A program made the position numbers and the translations under genes. From Rhodococcus globerulus NBRC 14531 (lineage in GTDB: Bacteria > Actinomycetota > Actinomycetes > Mycobacteriales > Mycobacteriaceae), in contig NZ_BCWX01000002.1 in NCBI RefSeq assembly GCF_001894805.1, positions 310,001 through 374,000 of the forward strand: 64,000 nt of DNA, in the 5' to 3' direction. The first letter of the stretch is position 1, and every line of letters starts with the position of its first letter. A model generated the notes under the pieces. The model was not told where the DNA came from, searched no databases, and saw nothing but the letters and a program-made list of their open reading frames with translations. Of the stretch, positions 1-9,510 are shown in pieces.

Positions 1-1
1 T

Positions 2-724
2 GGGCGCATTCCCACTCTCGCGTCGTACCTCCCCGGGGGACGGTGGGAAAAGCGCCATGCCCCGGGAAGTTTCACCTACGCCTCTCATCAGGCGATTTTT
101 GCCGGCTTTCTCCCGACCCCGGCCAGCCAGGGTCCGCACCCTCGATTGTTCGCTGCTCGATTCGCCGGGAGTGAATCCACCGCCGACGGAACGTTTGTGT
201 TCGAGGGCCCCAATGTGGTGGACGGTCTGCGGCAGGTCGGCTACCGCACTGTGTGTATCGGCGGGGTCGGGTTCTTCAACAAAGCCGCGCCCCTAGGTTC
301 GGTGATGCCCTCGATGTTCGACGAGAGCTATTGGGAATCGCGCTTCGGTGTGACCTCTCCGGAATCCTTCGCAGCGCAAGTCGAGTGTGCCGAGACGGTG
401 GTGGCCGGTCTCGAACCGGACCAGAAGCTTTTCCTGTTCGTCAATGCCGCTGCGCTGCATCAACCCAATTGGTTCCACCTTGCAGGTGCTAGCGCCGAGT
501 CGGGAGACACCCTCCAGTCCCATGCTGCCGCACTCGAATACATCGACCGCCATATCGCACGACTGCTGCAGGCCATGAGTTCACGGCGGCGGTGCTTTGC
601 CATCGTCTGTTCCGATCACGGCACAGCGTACGGCGACGACGGTTGGACCGGGCACCGGCTGGGTCACGACAGCGTGTGGACAGTTCCCTATGCACATTTC
701 TTCGTGGAAGGGCCACAGCAATGA
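2..724 (+). CDS. STM4013-type sulfatase-like hydrolase, 3' part (5' end outside window)
   Basis: The reading frame is open from the first bases of the window to a TGA at 722-724, so about 240 C-terminal residues of a longer protein are present. It resembles the alkaline phosphatase/sulfatase-like hydrolases annotated as the STM4013/SEN3800 family. Early in the fragment is a GSFTYASHQAIFAGFLPTP stretch, and near the C-terminus SDHGTAYG followed by a GH pair, the kind of Asp/His metal-ligand cluster this fold uses. The N-terminal metal site must lie upstream. The stop overlaps the next start (ATGA at 721-724), implying coupled translation with two radical SAM genes. The substrate is unknown. 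The family assignment is from memory of motifs and context. Confidence 0.72.
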   Translation, partial: GRIPTLASYLPGGRWEKRHAPGSFTYASHQAIFAGFLPTPASQGPHPRLFAARFAGSESTADGTFVFEGPNVVDGLRQVGYRTVCIGGVGFFNKAAPLGSVMPSMFDESYWESRFGVTSPESFAAQVECAETVVAGLEPDQKLFLFVNAAALHQPNWFHLAGASAESGDTLQSHAAALEYIDRHIARLLQAMSSRRRCFAIVCSDHGTAYGDDGWTGHRLGHDSVWTVPYAHFFVEGPQQ

Positions 725-2061
725 GTCTCGCAGTTACGGTACGTCCGTACCAAAATTACGTTTATGCGTATCCGCACAAGACGGCGTACCGGCCGCTACA
801 GCATCGCCCGTCGTTGCAGAAATTGTGGGCGTCAGAGCCGAAAGACGCACTGTCGCTGTACCTACATATTCCGTTCTGCGAGGTTCGCTGCGGATTCTGC
901 AATTTGTTCACTCGTATCGGCGCGCCGGGTGAGATGACCACCGCATACCTCGACGCACTCGAGCGCCAAGCACGTGTTGTGTCGGACGCTGTCGGCGACG
1001 GAACTCACTACGACGCCGTGGCCTTCGGCGGCGGCACCCCGACCTTTCTCGATGCCTCCGAACTCGACAGATTGTGCGACATCGCGGAACTCCGCATGGG
1101 CGCGGATCTTTCGTCTGTTCCGTTCTCGGTGGAGGCGTCGCCGTCGACGGTAACCGCCGATCGGATGTCCGTGCTGGCATCCCGCGGAACTACTCGCCTG
1201 AGTCTGGGAGTGCAGAGCTTCATCGACTCCGAGGCGAGGGCGGCAGCGCGGCCGCAGAAGCGGGCCGATGTCGACGCCGCGCTCGGGCGGATCCGGGACG
1301 CTCGAATTCCCGTGCTCAACATCGATCTCATCTACGGCATCGACGGTCAGACCGAGCAGACCTGGCGGCAATCCCTCGACGCGGCGTTGGCGTGGGAACC
1401 GGAGGAGCTGTATCTGTATCCGCTCTACGTTCGAGCGCTCACGGGTTTGGGCAAGAAAACAGCGGTCACGGAATCCGATGCCGAGTGGGACGAGCGGCGT
1501 CTGCGCTTGTATCGGTTCGGCCGCGACTACCTAGAGCAGGCCGGGTATCGGCAAGTCTCGATGCGTATGTTCCAGCGCGAGGGCGCGGTCATCGACGGGG
1601 CGGCCGACTACGCGTGCCAGACCGACGGCATGATCGGATTGGGGTGCGGCGCACGCTCGTACACCGCTGACCTTCACTATTCGTTCGATTACGCGGTGGA
1701 CATGCGGGAGATCCGCGGGATCATCGACACGTTCATCGCCCGGCCGGCCGACGAGTTCGCCTACGCGGAAGTCGGTCGATTCATGACTCCCGATGAGACG
1801 CGTCGCAGGCATCTCGTGCAGTCGGTGCTTCAGGCCGAAGGGATGGATGTGTCCGACTATCTCGCGCGGTTCGGAACACTACCTACCGACGATTTTCCGG
1901 AGGAATTGAAGGCCTTCGAAGCGGCCGGGTGGTTGGCGGGTGATCTACAGTCCGATCGACTGAAACTCTCGCCCGAAGGTCTGGCGCACTCCGACGCGAT
2001 CGGCCCGGCGTTGTTCTCAGCGAGTGTCCACCGGGACATGGCAGAGTACGAGGCCAAATGA
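721..2061 (+). CDS. STM4012-family radical SAM protein
   Basis: 446 residues from ATG 721. The frame extends further upstream, but this ATG overlaps the previous stop and gives the family-like N-terminus MSLAVTVRPYQNYVYAYPHK. The radical SAM cluster motif CEVRCGFC (C53, C57, C60) follows YLHIPF, as in HemW/coproporphyrinogen oxidase-like enzymes, and AFGGGTPTFL matches the glycine-rich SAM-binding motif. It should bind a [4Fe-4S] cluster and cleave S-adenosylmethionine in the cytoplasm. Despite the HemN/HemW resemblance it is more likely the STM4012 protein of a conserved uncharacterised cassette, because it sits between STM4013-like and STM4011-like genes with ATGA overlaps on both sides. 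Its substrate is unknown. Confidence 0.82.
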   Translation: MSLAVTVRPYQNYVYAYPHKTAYRPLQHRPSLQKLWASEPKDALSLYLHIPFCEVRCGFCNLFTRIGAPGEMTTAYLDALERQARVVSDAVGDGTHYDAVAFGGGTPTFLDASELDRLCDIAELRMGADLSSVPFSVEASPSTVTADRMSVLASRGTTRLSLGVQSFIDSEARAAARPQKRADVDAALGRIRDARIPVLNIDLIYGIDGQTEQTWRQSLDAALAWEPEELYLYPLYVRALTGLGKKTAVTESDAEWDERRLRLYRFGRDYLEQAGYRQVSMRMFQREGAVIDGAADYACQTDGMIGLGCGARSYTADLHYSFDYAVDMREIRGIIDTFIARPADEFAYAEVGRFMTPDETRRRHLVQSVLQAEGMDVSDYLARFGTLPTDDFPEELKAFEAAGWLAGDLQSDRLKLSPEGLAHSDAIGPALFSASVHRDMAEYEAK

Positions 2062-2954
2062 ACTCCTCGTTGTCGATTCTCTACCGCGGTCCGTTGGCGA
2101 GTTGTAATTACGACTGCCCGTACTGCCCGTTCGCGAAACGCCGTGATCCGCCAGCCGAATTACGCGCGGACAGAGCATCATTGGAACGGTTTGCAGCTTG
2201 GGTGGCCGAGCGGACGGATCTACGGTTGTCCGTGCTGTTCACGCCGTGGGGTGAGGCACTGGTGCGGTCCTGGTATCGGCGCACTCTCGCGGAACTGAGT
2301 TGGTTGCCTCACGTCGAACGGGTTGCGATACAAACCAATCTCAGCGCTCGCACCACGTGGCTTGCCGACGCAGACCCGTCGACGCTGGCGCTGTGGTGCA
2401 CATTTCATCCGGGGCAGATCTCGCTCGAGAAATTTGTTGCGAAATGCCGGGAACTCGACGGCGGTGGCATCCGCTATTCGGTGGGGGTCGTCGGATTCCC
2501 GGAGCATCTCGATCTGGCCCGTGAGCTGCGGCAGAAACTACCCGAGAATGTCTACCTGTGGGTGAATGCGGCCGAGGGGCGAGTGTATTCGGACGATGAA
2601 GCGCAGGTCTGGACCGAACTGGACCCGCTTTTTCCCTACAGCCGGAACCCGCATCCGAGCGTCGGAAAAGCTTGCAGAACCGGAGAATCCGTCATCTCCG
2701 TCGACGGTGACGGCACTATTCGGCGGTGCCATTTTGTCCCCGAGGTGATCGGGAATCTGTACGACGGCAGCCTCGAACAAACACTGACCGCACGAGAATG
2801 TCCAAAAACGATGTGTGACTGTCACATCGGCTACGTGCATCTCGAATCGCTGCCGCTCTACGACGCTTTCGCCGGGGGAGTGCTCGAGCGCATACCGGCC
2901 ACGCTTACGAGTTCGCTTGTGAGCAGGCAGTTACCCCTGCACGTAGTGCGGTGA
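2058..2954 (+). CDS. STM4011-family radical SAM protein
   Basis: 298 residues. The start ATG at 2058 overlaps the preceding TGA (ATGA). The radical SAM motif is CNYDCPYC (C16, C20, C23) right after an ILYRGPLAS strand. The C-terminal third has additional cysteines (KACRTGE, RRCHFVPEVIGNLYDGS, ECPKTMCDCHIGY) preceding a short helix. This resembles a SPASM/twitch-like auxiliary Fe-S site and fits an enzyme modifying a peptide or a large substrate. It is the last gene of the cassette and is closed by a strong hairpin 5 bp after its stop. The reaction is unknown. Family name from memory; the radical SAM nature is clear from the sequence. Confidence 0.82.
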   Translation: MNSSLSILYRGPLASCNYDCPYCPFAKRRDPPAELRADRASLERFAAWVAERTDLRLSVLFTPWGEALVRSWYRRTLAELSWLPHVERVAIQTNLSARTTWLADADPSTLALWCTFHPGQISLEKFVAKCRELDGGGIRYSVGVVGFPEHLDLARELRQKLPENVYLWVNAAEGRVYSDDEAQVWTELDPLFPYSRNPHPSVGKACRTGESVISVDGDGTIRRCHFVPEVIGNLYDGSLEQTLTARECPKTMCDCHIGYVHLESLPLYDAFAGGVLERIPATLTSSLVSRQLPLHVVR

Positions 2955-2959
2955 AACAG

Positions 2960-2998
2960 AAGATCCCCGGCCGCGTTATCAACGCTGCCGGGGATCTT
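2960..2998. terminator. Bidirectional hairpin between convergent STM4011-like gene and ilvD
   Basis: Perfect 12-bp inverted repeat AAGATCCCCGGC (2960-2971) / GCCGGGGATCTT (2987-2998) with a 15-nt loop. It lies between convergent stop codons at 2954 and 3015. There is no good T-run on either side, which is common for actinobacterial terminators. Confidence 0.7.
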
Positions 2999-3014
2999 CG
3001 CTAGCTTCTGCTAT

Positions 3015-4856
3015 CTACGGGACGTACCGAACCGCGCCCTTGTCAGCCGACGTTGCCAGCGCAGCGTAGGCGCGCAGGGCGGTGGTGACGGTGCGCTGAC
3101 GGTCAACGGGGTGCCACGGACGCTCCGAGGCTTCCATCTTGGCGCGACGCTCGGCGAGGACGTCGTCGTCGACCAGGATCTCGAGTGTGCGGGACGCGAC
3201 GTCGATGCGAACCTGATCGCCGTTCTGCACCAGGCCGATAACTCCGCCGGCAGCAGCCTCGGGGGAGATGTGGCCGATGGACAGACCGGACGTGCCACCG
3301 GAGAAGCGGCCGTCGGTGATCAACGCGCATTCCTTGCCGAGGCCTGCGCCCTTGAGGAAGGCGGTGGGGTGCAGCATTTCCTGCATGCCCGGTCCGCCCT
3401 TTGGTCCTTCGTAACGCACGACCAGGACGTCGCCGGCCTTGATCTTCTTCTGCAGGATCACCGAGACGGCTTCTTCCTGCGACTCGACGACCAGAGCCGG
3501 GCCCTGGAACGAGAACAGTTCCTCGTCGATGCCGGCCGTCTTGAGGATTGCGCCGTCGACGGCGATGTTGCCGCGCAGGACGACCAGGCCGCCTTCCACG
3601 GTGTAGGCGTTCTCGACGTCGCGGATGCAGCCACCGGCAGCATCGGTGTCGAGGGCAGACCATCGGTTGTCCGTCGAGAACGGTTCGATGGTGCGCACGC
3701 CGCCGGGAGCAGCATGGAACAGTTCGATCGCTTCGTCTGTTGCCTTGCCGGAGCGGATGTCCCAGTCGTCGAGCCACTGGTCGAAGCTCTTGGTATGCAC
3801 GGTCGAGACGTCGGTTTCGAGGAGTCCGCCGCGGCGAAGCTCACCGAGCAGCGCGGGGATTCCGCCGGCACGATGGACGTCTTCCATGTGGTAGTCCGAG
3901 TTGGGGGAGACCTTGGACAGGCACGGCACCTTGCGGCTGATCGCGTCGATGGTGTCGAGGTCGAAGTCGACCTCGCCTTCTTGCGCCGCTGCCAGCGTGT
4001 GCAGGACGGTGTTGGTGGAACCGCCCATGGCGACGTCGAGAGCCATCGCGTTGCGGAACGCTGCCGGGGTCGCGATGTTGCGCGGCAGAACCGACTCGTC
4101 GCCGTCGCGGTAGTACTTCAGGGCAGCCTCGACCACGGTGGTGCCTGCGCGAGAGAAGAGTGCGTGACGTGCCTTGTGGGTTGCCAGCGTGGAGCCGTTG
4201 CCCGGCAACGCGAGACCGAGGGCCTCGGTGAGGCAGTTCATGGAGTTGGCCGTGAACATGCCCGAGCAGGATCCACATGTCGGGCACGCACTGCGCTCGA
4301 CCTCGTCGAGGCCTTCTTCCGACACGGCGTCGTTGGCGGAGGCGGAAATTGCGGTGATGAGGTCGGTGGGGGCCTGGGCCACGCCGCCGACAACCACTGC
4401 CTTACCGGCCTCCATCGGTCCGCCGGACACGAAGACCGTCGGGATGTTCAGACGCATCGCGGCGTTGAGCATGCCGGGAGTGATCTTGTCGCAGTTGGAG
4501 ATACACACCAATGCGTCGGCCGTGTGGGCGTTTGCCATGTACTCGACCGAGTCGGCGATGATCTCGCGGCTCGGGAGTGAGTAGAGCATTCCGCCGTGGC
4601 CCATGGCGATACCGTCGTCGACGGCGATGGTGTGGAACTCACGAGCGACGCCGCCGGCCTCACGAATGGCCTCGGCAACGATCTCGCCCACGTTCTTGAG
4701 ATGCACGTGGCCGGGTACGAACTGGGTGTACGAGTTCGCTACGGCGACGATCGGCTTACCGAAGTCGGAATCCGTCATTCCTGTGGCGCGCCACAGGGAT
4801 CGGGCTCCGGCAGCATTACGTCCGACGGTGGTGGTGCGTGACCTCAACGGGGGCAT
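3015..4856 (-). CDS. ilvD: Dihydroxy-acid dehydratase
   Basis: 613 residues. Dehydrates 2,3-dihydroxy-isovalerate and -methylvalerate to 2-keto acids, the third step of valine/isoleucine synthesis and the feeder of the leucine branch. Visible motifs are FVPGHVHL near residue 47, [11 protein letters not shown] (C122), and [20 protein letters not shown] (C191/C194/C197), with the Fe-S ligands expected among these cysteines, and a C-terminal [19 protein letters not shown]. The length and the VHL segment match the long E. coli-type IlvD rather than the roughly 575-residue form. ATG 4856 is preceded by an AAGGAA ribosome site (plus-strand 4863-4868). Its acetohydroxy-acid synthase partner genes start about 900 bp away on the other strand, separated by a PH-domain gene. 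Confidence 0.96.
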   Translation of the reverse strand: MPPLRSRTTTVGRNAAGARSLWRATGMTDSDFGKPIVAVANSYTQFVPGHVHLKNVGEIVAEAIREAGGVAREFHTIAVDDGIAMGHGGMLYSLPSREIIADSVEYMANAHTADALVCISNCDKITPGMLNAAMRLNIPTVFVSGGPMEAGKAVVVGGVAQAPTDLITAISASANDAVSEEGLDEVERSACPTCGSCSGMFTANSMNCLTEALGLALPGNGSTLATHKARHALFSRAGTTVVEAALKYYRDGDESVLPRNIATPAAFRNAMALDVAMGGSTNTVLHTLAAAQEGEVDFDLDTIDAISRKVPCLSKVSPNSDYHMEDVHRAGGIPALLGELRRGGLLETDVSTVHTKSFDQWLDDWDIRSGKATDEAIELFHAAPGGVRTIEPFSTDNRWSALDTDAAGGCIRDVENAYTVEGGLVVLRGNIAVDGAILKTAGIDEELFSFQGPALVVESQEEAVSVILQKKIKAGDVLVVRYEGPKGGPGMQEMLHPTAFLKGAGLGKECALITDGRFSGGTSGLSIGHISPEAAAGGVIGLVQNGDQVRIDVASRTLEILVDDDVLAERRAKMEASERPWHPVDRQRTVTTALRAYAALATSADKGAVRYVP

Positions 4857-4970
4857 GGGCGTGTTCCTTATGTGATCGTTGCTGATCTACTTCTGCTGCG
4901 CGAACAACAGGGCTGTGTGCTTACGCGGCGAAAAGAATTGAAGCGAGGGCGATTCAACGCTACTCGCGTG

Positions 4971-5519
4971 CTACTTCTGTTCTGATTCGGGCTGGTCGTT
5001 CGACGGCTCGGATTCGGATTCGGGCTCAAGGGCGCTGCCGCTTGCGGACTGTTCGGCCCGTTCCGCTTCTTCGGCGTCGAAGGCGTCTGCCGCTGCCGCG
5101 TAGGGATCGGTGATGCGACCACCGCTGGCGATCGCAATTTCGGGGAGCCGGACAAAGCTGACGGCTGGCAGTGTCACCTCTGTTCCGTCGGTCAGTTCGG
5201 CGCGGGCCCAGCTGCGCTTCGGGAAACGGAAGCCCTTGACCTCGTCCCAGCTCAGCGTGCGGCTGGAGAACATCGAACGAACCTCGAGGCCGTCGGGGCT
5301 GACGGTGGTGCGGACTCGGGCGACGAAGTAGACGGCGATGATCGGCAGGATCAGCAACCAGCTGAATGCTGCGGGCCAGCCGAAGATCGGGAAGCTGACC
5401 GCGAAGAGCAGGAAGGCGCACGCCATGTAGGCGAGCTGCGAAATGCGGATGACGTGCCGAAGTGGTTTCGGCGTGTGGGATGATTGAACCGGTGGCACGG
5501 GCTGCTGCGAAGTTGACAC
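4971..5519 (-). CDS. PH-domain membrane protein, Cfp6-like
   Basis: 182 residues from a GTG start. A short Pro/Ser N-terminus is followed by two close membrane segments (about residues 31-47 and 49-68). Then comes a bacterial PH-like domain (TTVSPDGLEVRSMFSSRTLSWDEVKGF...). The acidic, disordered C-terminus is rich in Glu/Ser/Asp (EPESESEPSNDQPESEQK). It is divergent from ilvB. In M. tuberculosis the secreted antigen gene cfp6 (Rv3004) occupies the same place beside ilvB, from memory, supporting orthology. Function is unknown; the tail might mediate protein interactions. The GTG start is not strongly supported by a ribosome site, so the N-terminus could shift slightly. Confidence 0.8.
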   Translation of the reverse strand: MSTSQQPVPPVQSSHTPKPLRHVIRISQLAYMACAFLLFAVSFPIFGWPAAFSWLLILPIIAVYFVARVRTTVSPDGLEVRSMFSSRTLSWDEVKGFRFPKRSWARAELTDGTEVTLPAVSFVRLPEIAIASGGRITDPYAAAADAFDAEEAERAEQSASGSALEPESESEPSNDQPESEQK

Positions 5520-5580
5520 CTCTACATCTTCGCATTGCAGCCGATGTATCTCAGATTCTGGGACGGTTGACTCACCAAGT

Positions 5581-5609
5581 TTGCCGTTCGCGACTAGCGC
5601 CTCTACTGT
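5581..5609 (+). promoter_or_regulatory. ilvBNC promoter (-35 TTGCCG, -10 TACTGT)
   Basis: TTGCCG at 5581-5586, a 17-nt spacer, then TACTGT at 5604-5609, matching the actinobacterial TANNNT -10. The predicted transcription start, about 7 nt downstream, falls on or next to the GTG at 5617 that opens the leader peptide. A second possible -35 (TTGACT near 5567) lies upstream but has no well-spaced -10. Confidence 0.65.
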
Positions 5610-5616
5610 CGAGTGC

Positions 5617-5664
5617 GTGAAACAGAATGAGTTGCTCGTAATCGACCGGCGCGTCGTCGCCTGA
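5617..5664 (+). CDS. ilvB leader peptide, MKQNELLVIDRRVVA
   Basis: A 15-residue frame from GTG 5617 to TGA 5664. It contains Leu-Leu-Val-Ile at residues 6-9 and Val-Val at 13-14, the branched-chain residues expected of an ilv attenuator control region. There is no Shine-Dalgarno sequence, and the predicted transcript start coincides with the GTG, so translation is probably leaderless. Corynebacterium glutamicum ilvBNC is reported to use a leader peptide made without a ribosome binding site, so this fits a known mechanism. An intrinsic terminator lies 38 nt after its stop codon. It is too short for gene callers; support is composition plus architecture. Confidence 0.78.
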   Translation: MKQNELLVIDRRVVA

Positions 5665-5700
5665 GTCGATAATTTTCAACTCACCAGATAACGACGCGCC
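5648..5700 (+). promoter_or_regulatory. ilvB attenuator: upstream stem overlapping leader codons
   Basis: GGCGCGTCGT (5648-5657, within the last leader codons) is exactly complementary to ACGACGCGCC (5691-5700). A minor stem TGAGT/ACTCA (5662-5666/5679-5683) lies inside. A ribosome stalled in the Leu-Leu-Val-Ile codons (5632-5643) would mask the 5' arm. Alternative weak pairing CTGAG (5661-5665) with CTCAG (5708-5712) would invade the terminator. The exact switch needs RNA folding. Confidence 0.6.
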
Positions 5701-5701
5701 A

Positions 5702-5734
5702 CCCTCGCTCAGCAGATGCTGACGGGGGTTTTTT
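5702..5734 (+). terminator. ilvB attenuator terminator
   Basis: TCAGCA/TGCTGA stem (5709-5714/5717-5722), extended by GC pairs to 5702-5728 with one bulged C, followed by six T residues (5729-5734). This is one of the few T-tract terminators in the window. It lies between the leader peptide stop and the ilvB GTG at 5766, exactly where a transcription attenuator is expected. Confidence 0.8.
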
Positions 5735-5765
5735 GTTGCCCGGAGCCAAATCAGAGGATTTCCCA

Positions 5766-7706
5766 GTGAGCGCACCAACAGCACGGCCTCAACCCACGCC
5801 GCGCAAGTCAGGGACACCGAGCCCGACTACCGCGGCTGCCGCATCGCAGACGGCTACCCGTCGCCAGCTCCCCCCGGAGCGGGTAACGGGCGCGCAGTCT
5901 GTCGTTCGCGCCCTCGAAGAGCTCGAGGTCGACACGGTATTCGGCATCCCCGGCGGTGCCGTGCTGCCTGTGTACGACCCGCTCTTCGATTCGGTCAAGG
6001 TCCGTCACGTACTTGTGCGCCACGAGCAGGGTGCCGGCCATGCCGCCACGGGTTACGCGCAGGCCACCGGCAAGGTCGGCGTCTGTATGGCCACCTCGGG
6101 TCCCGGTGCAACCAACCTGGTCACGCCGCTGGCCGACGCTCAGATGGACTCCGTTCCGATCGTGGCCATCACCGGACAGGTCGCGCGTTCGCTGATCGGT
6201 ACCGACGGCTTCCAGGAAGCCGACATCTCCGGTATCACCATGCCGATCACGAAGCACAACTTCCTGATCACCGACGGTATCGACATCCCGCGCATCATGG
6301 CCGAGGCTTTCTACCTGGCATCGAGCGGTCGCCCCGGCGCGGTCCTGGTCGATATCCCCAAGGACATCCTCCAGGCTCAGACCACGTTCTCGTGGCCGCC
6401 GGAGATGCGCCTGCCCGGATACCGTCCGGTCACCAAGCCGCACGGCAAGCAGGTCCGCGAAGCTGCGCGCCTGATCGCCGACGCCAAGTCTCCTGTCCTC
6501 TACGTCGGTGGCGGCGTCATCAAGTCCGAATCCTCTGCCGAGCTGCTCGAACTCGCCGAGCTGACGGGCATTCCCGTGGTCACCACGCTGATGGCCCGCG
6601 GCGCGTTCCCGGACAGCCACGATCTCAACTGCGGCATGCCCGGCATGCACGGCACTGTTGCCGCAGTGGCAGCACTGCAGCGCAGCGACCTGCTGATCAC
6701 GCTCGGCGCCCGCTTCGACGACCGCGTGACCGGTCAGCTGAATTCCTTTGCTCCCGATGCCAAGGTCATCCACGCCGACATCGACCCGGCCGAGATCGGC
6801 AAGAACCGTTACGCCGACGTCCCGATCGTGGGCGACTGCAAAGAGGTCATCACCGAACTCATCGAGGCCATCCGTGCCGACATGGCCACGGGCACCACGT
6901 TCGAACTCACCGAATGGTGGGCGTACCTGAACGACATCCGTCGTACATACCCGCTGAGCTACGACCGTCCCACCGACGGTCAGCTGAGCCCCGAGTTCGT
7001 CATCTCGACCGTCGGCAAGCTCGCCGGACCGGACGCCATCTACTGCGCCGGCGTCGGCCAGCACCAGATGTGGGCAGCCCAGTTCGTCAGCTACGAGAAG
7101 CCGCGCACATGGCTCAACTCGGGTGGACTCGGCACCATGGGCTACGCGGTTCCCGCTGCCATGGGCGCAAAGATGGGCATGCCGGACACCGAGGTGTGGG
7201 CCATCGACGGTGACGGCTGCTTCCAGATGACCAATCAGGAACTGGCCACCTGCGCGCTCGAGGGTATCCCGATCAAGGTCGCCCTCATCAACAACGGCAA
7301 CCTCGGCATGGTTCGTCAGTGGCAGACACTCTTCTACGAAGAGCGCTACTCCAACACCAACCTGGGAACGCACGGCGCCATCCGCATCCCGGACTTCGTC
7401 AAGCTCGCAGAAGCCTTGGGCTGCCACGGAATTCGTGTCGAGCGCGAAGAGGACGTCGAAGCTGCGATCCGTGAGGCGCAGTCCATCAACGACAAGCCTG
7501 TCGTGATCGACTTCATCGTCACCGCCGACGCACAGGTGTGGCCGATGGTCGCCGCTGGAACCAGCAATGACGAGATCATGGCGGCCCGGGGTATCCGGCC
7601 GCTGTTCGACGACGACGAGGCAGTAGCCGAGCCCGCCGTCATCCATGAAGCCATGTCACGCGAGCAAGCCGGACCCGCCGCGGGCACAGGGGAGGACCAG
7701 CAGTGA
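5766..7706 (+). CDS. ilvB: Acetolactate (acetohydroxy-acid) synthase large subunit
   Basis: 646 residues from GTG 5766, preceded by AGAGG at 5753-5757. A TTG further upstream in frame lies in the attenuator T-tract and is rejected. A ThDP- and FAD-dependent enzyme, it condenses pyruvate with pyruvate or 2-ketobutyrate, the committed step of Val/Leu/Ile synthesis. Motifs: [14 protein letters not shown], the catalytic Glu in [29 protein letters not shown], and the ThDP/Mg2+ segment [15 protein letters not shown] through [12 protein letters not shown]. An Ala/Pro/Thr-rich N-terminal extension of roughly 45 residues precedes the core. First structural gene of ilvB-ilvN-ilvC, under the leader attenuator, and overlaps ilvN by GTGA. 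Confidence 0.96.
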   Translation: MSAPTARPQPTPRKSGTPSPTTAAAASQTATRRQLPPERVTGAQSVVRALEELEVDTVFGIPGGAVLPVYDPLFDSVKVRHVLVRHEQGAGHAATGYAQATGKVGVCMATSGPGATNLVTPLADAQMDSVPIVAITGQVARSLIGTDGFQEADISGITMPITKHNFLITDGIDIPRIMAEAFYLASSGRPGAVLVDIPKDILQAQTTFSWPPEMRLPGYRPVTKPHGKQVREAARLIADAKSPVLYVGGGVIKSESSAELLELAELTGIPVVTTLMARGAFPDSHDLNCGMPGMHGTVAAVAALQRSDLLITLGARFDDRVTGQLNSFAPDAKVIHADIDPAEIGKNRYADVPIVGDCKEVITELIEAIRADMATGTTFELTEWWAYLNDIRRTYPLSYDRPTDGQLSPEFVISTVGKLAGPDAIYCAGVGQHQMWAAQFVSYEKPRTWLNSGGLGTMGYAVPAAMGAKMGMPDTEVWAIDGDGCFQMTNQELATCALEGIPIKVALINNGNLGMVRQWQTLFYEERYSNTNLGTHGAIRIPDFVKLAEALGCHGIRVEREEDVEAAIREAQSINDKPVVIDFIVTADAQVWPMVAAGTSNDEIMAARGIRPLFDDDEAVAEPAVIHEAMSREQAGPAAGTGEDQQ

Positions 7707-8206
7707 GCACCACCCACACCCTCAGCGTTCTCGTCGAGGACAAGCCAGGCGTGCTCGCTCGCGTCTCCGCCCTGTTCTCCCGCCGAGGATTCAACATCGA
7801 ATCCCTCGCGGTGGGCGGCACCGAGATCCCCGAGATCTCTCGAATGACCATCGTCGTCACGGTCGACGAGTTCCCCCTCGAGCAGGTGACGAAGCAGCTC
7901 AACAAGCTGATCAACGTCATCAAGATCGTCGAGCAAGACGGTGATGCTTCCGTCGCTCGCGAGCTTGTGCTCATCAAGGTGCGCGCAGATGCAAGCGTGC
8001 GCACCCAGGTCATCGAAACGGTGAACCTGTTCCGCGCCAAGGTAATCGACGTCTCCCCGGAGTCCGTCACCATCGAGGCGACCGGTACCCGGTCCAAGCT
8101 GGATGCACTGCTGCGGATGCTTGATCCGTACGGTATCCGGGAGATCGTTCAGTCCGGGGTCGTGGCAGTCGGTCGAGGGCCGAAGTCGATCACGGCCACC
8201 CGCTAG
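7703..8206 (+). CDS. ilvN: Acetolactate synthase small (regulatory) subunit
   Basis: 167 residues from GTG 7703, overlapping the ilvB stop by 4 bp with AGGGGAGGA just upstream. The N-terminal ACT domain ([30 protein letters not shown]) binds valine and confers feedback inhibition. The C-terminal ALS_ss_C domain follows ([19 protein letters not shown]...). It pairs with IlvB in the cytoplasm. The tight overlap implies translational coupling, giving matched subunit amounts. Confidence 0.96.
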   Translation: MSTTHTLSVLVEDKPGVLARVSALFSRRGFNIESLAVGGTEIPEISRMTIVVTVDEFPLEQVTKQLNKLINVIKIVEQDGDASVARELVLIKVRADASVRTQVIETVNLFRAKVIDVSPESVTIEATGTRSKLDALLRMLDPYGIREIVQSGVVAVGRGPKSITATR

Positions 8207-8225
8207 TACTTTAGACACGTAATAA

Positions 8226-9260
<1,035 letters not shown>

Positions 9261-9282
9261 TTAAGCTGTTTCAGCTTGTCTT

Positions 9283-9330
9283 CACTCCGGCCTGATGCCT
9301 GCTTCGGTCCAATTATCTTGGACCGGAGTG
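9283..9330 (+). terminator. Hairpins after ilvC
   Basis: Perfect 8-bp stem CGGTCCAA (9305-9312) / TTGGACCG (9318-9325) with a 5-nt loop. A longer-range pair, CACTCCGG (9283-9290) / CCGGAGTG (9323-9330), overlaps it. No T-run follows. Likely the end of ilvBNC. Confidence 0.5.
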
Positions 9331-9431
9331 GCATTGGGCCGGAGGTCTTTGTCGGGCCAACTGAAGCCCGCCGTAATTCTCATTGAGAATTCGCCCGCAA
9401 AAGTGTCCACTATGTGGTATTGCCTACCGAG

Positions 9432-9462
9432 TTGTGGACGCCGAGACGGCGCGCACTAAACT
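9432..9462 (+). promoter_or_regulatory. Candidate serA promoter and short leader hairpin
   Basis: TTGTGG (9432-9437), a 19-nt spacer, and TAAACT (9457-9462, TANNNT). Immediately downstream GGGGGT (9466-9471) can pair with ACCCCC (9478-9483), giving a hairpin at the 5' end of the predicted transcript, about 28 nt before the serA GTG. Confidence 0.45.
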
Positions 9463-9510
9463 ACTGGGGGTTAAACCACCCCCACACCCACCTAATCAGG
9501 GAGTTTGCAC

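Noticed and set aside
721..2061. Calling the second radical SAM gene hemW/hemN
   Set aside because: It shares the HemW-like motif, but the partners (STM4013-, STM4011-like) and N-terminus fit the STM4012 family better; haem function not supported by context.
5808..7646. 612-residue open frame antisense to ilvB
   Set aside because: Shadow of a high-GC gene: the sense frame has full IlvB motifs, and the antisense protein is Asp/Val/Gly-rich with no recognisable domain or ribosome site.
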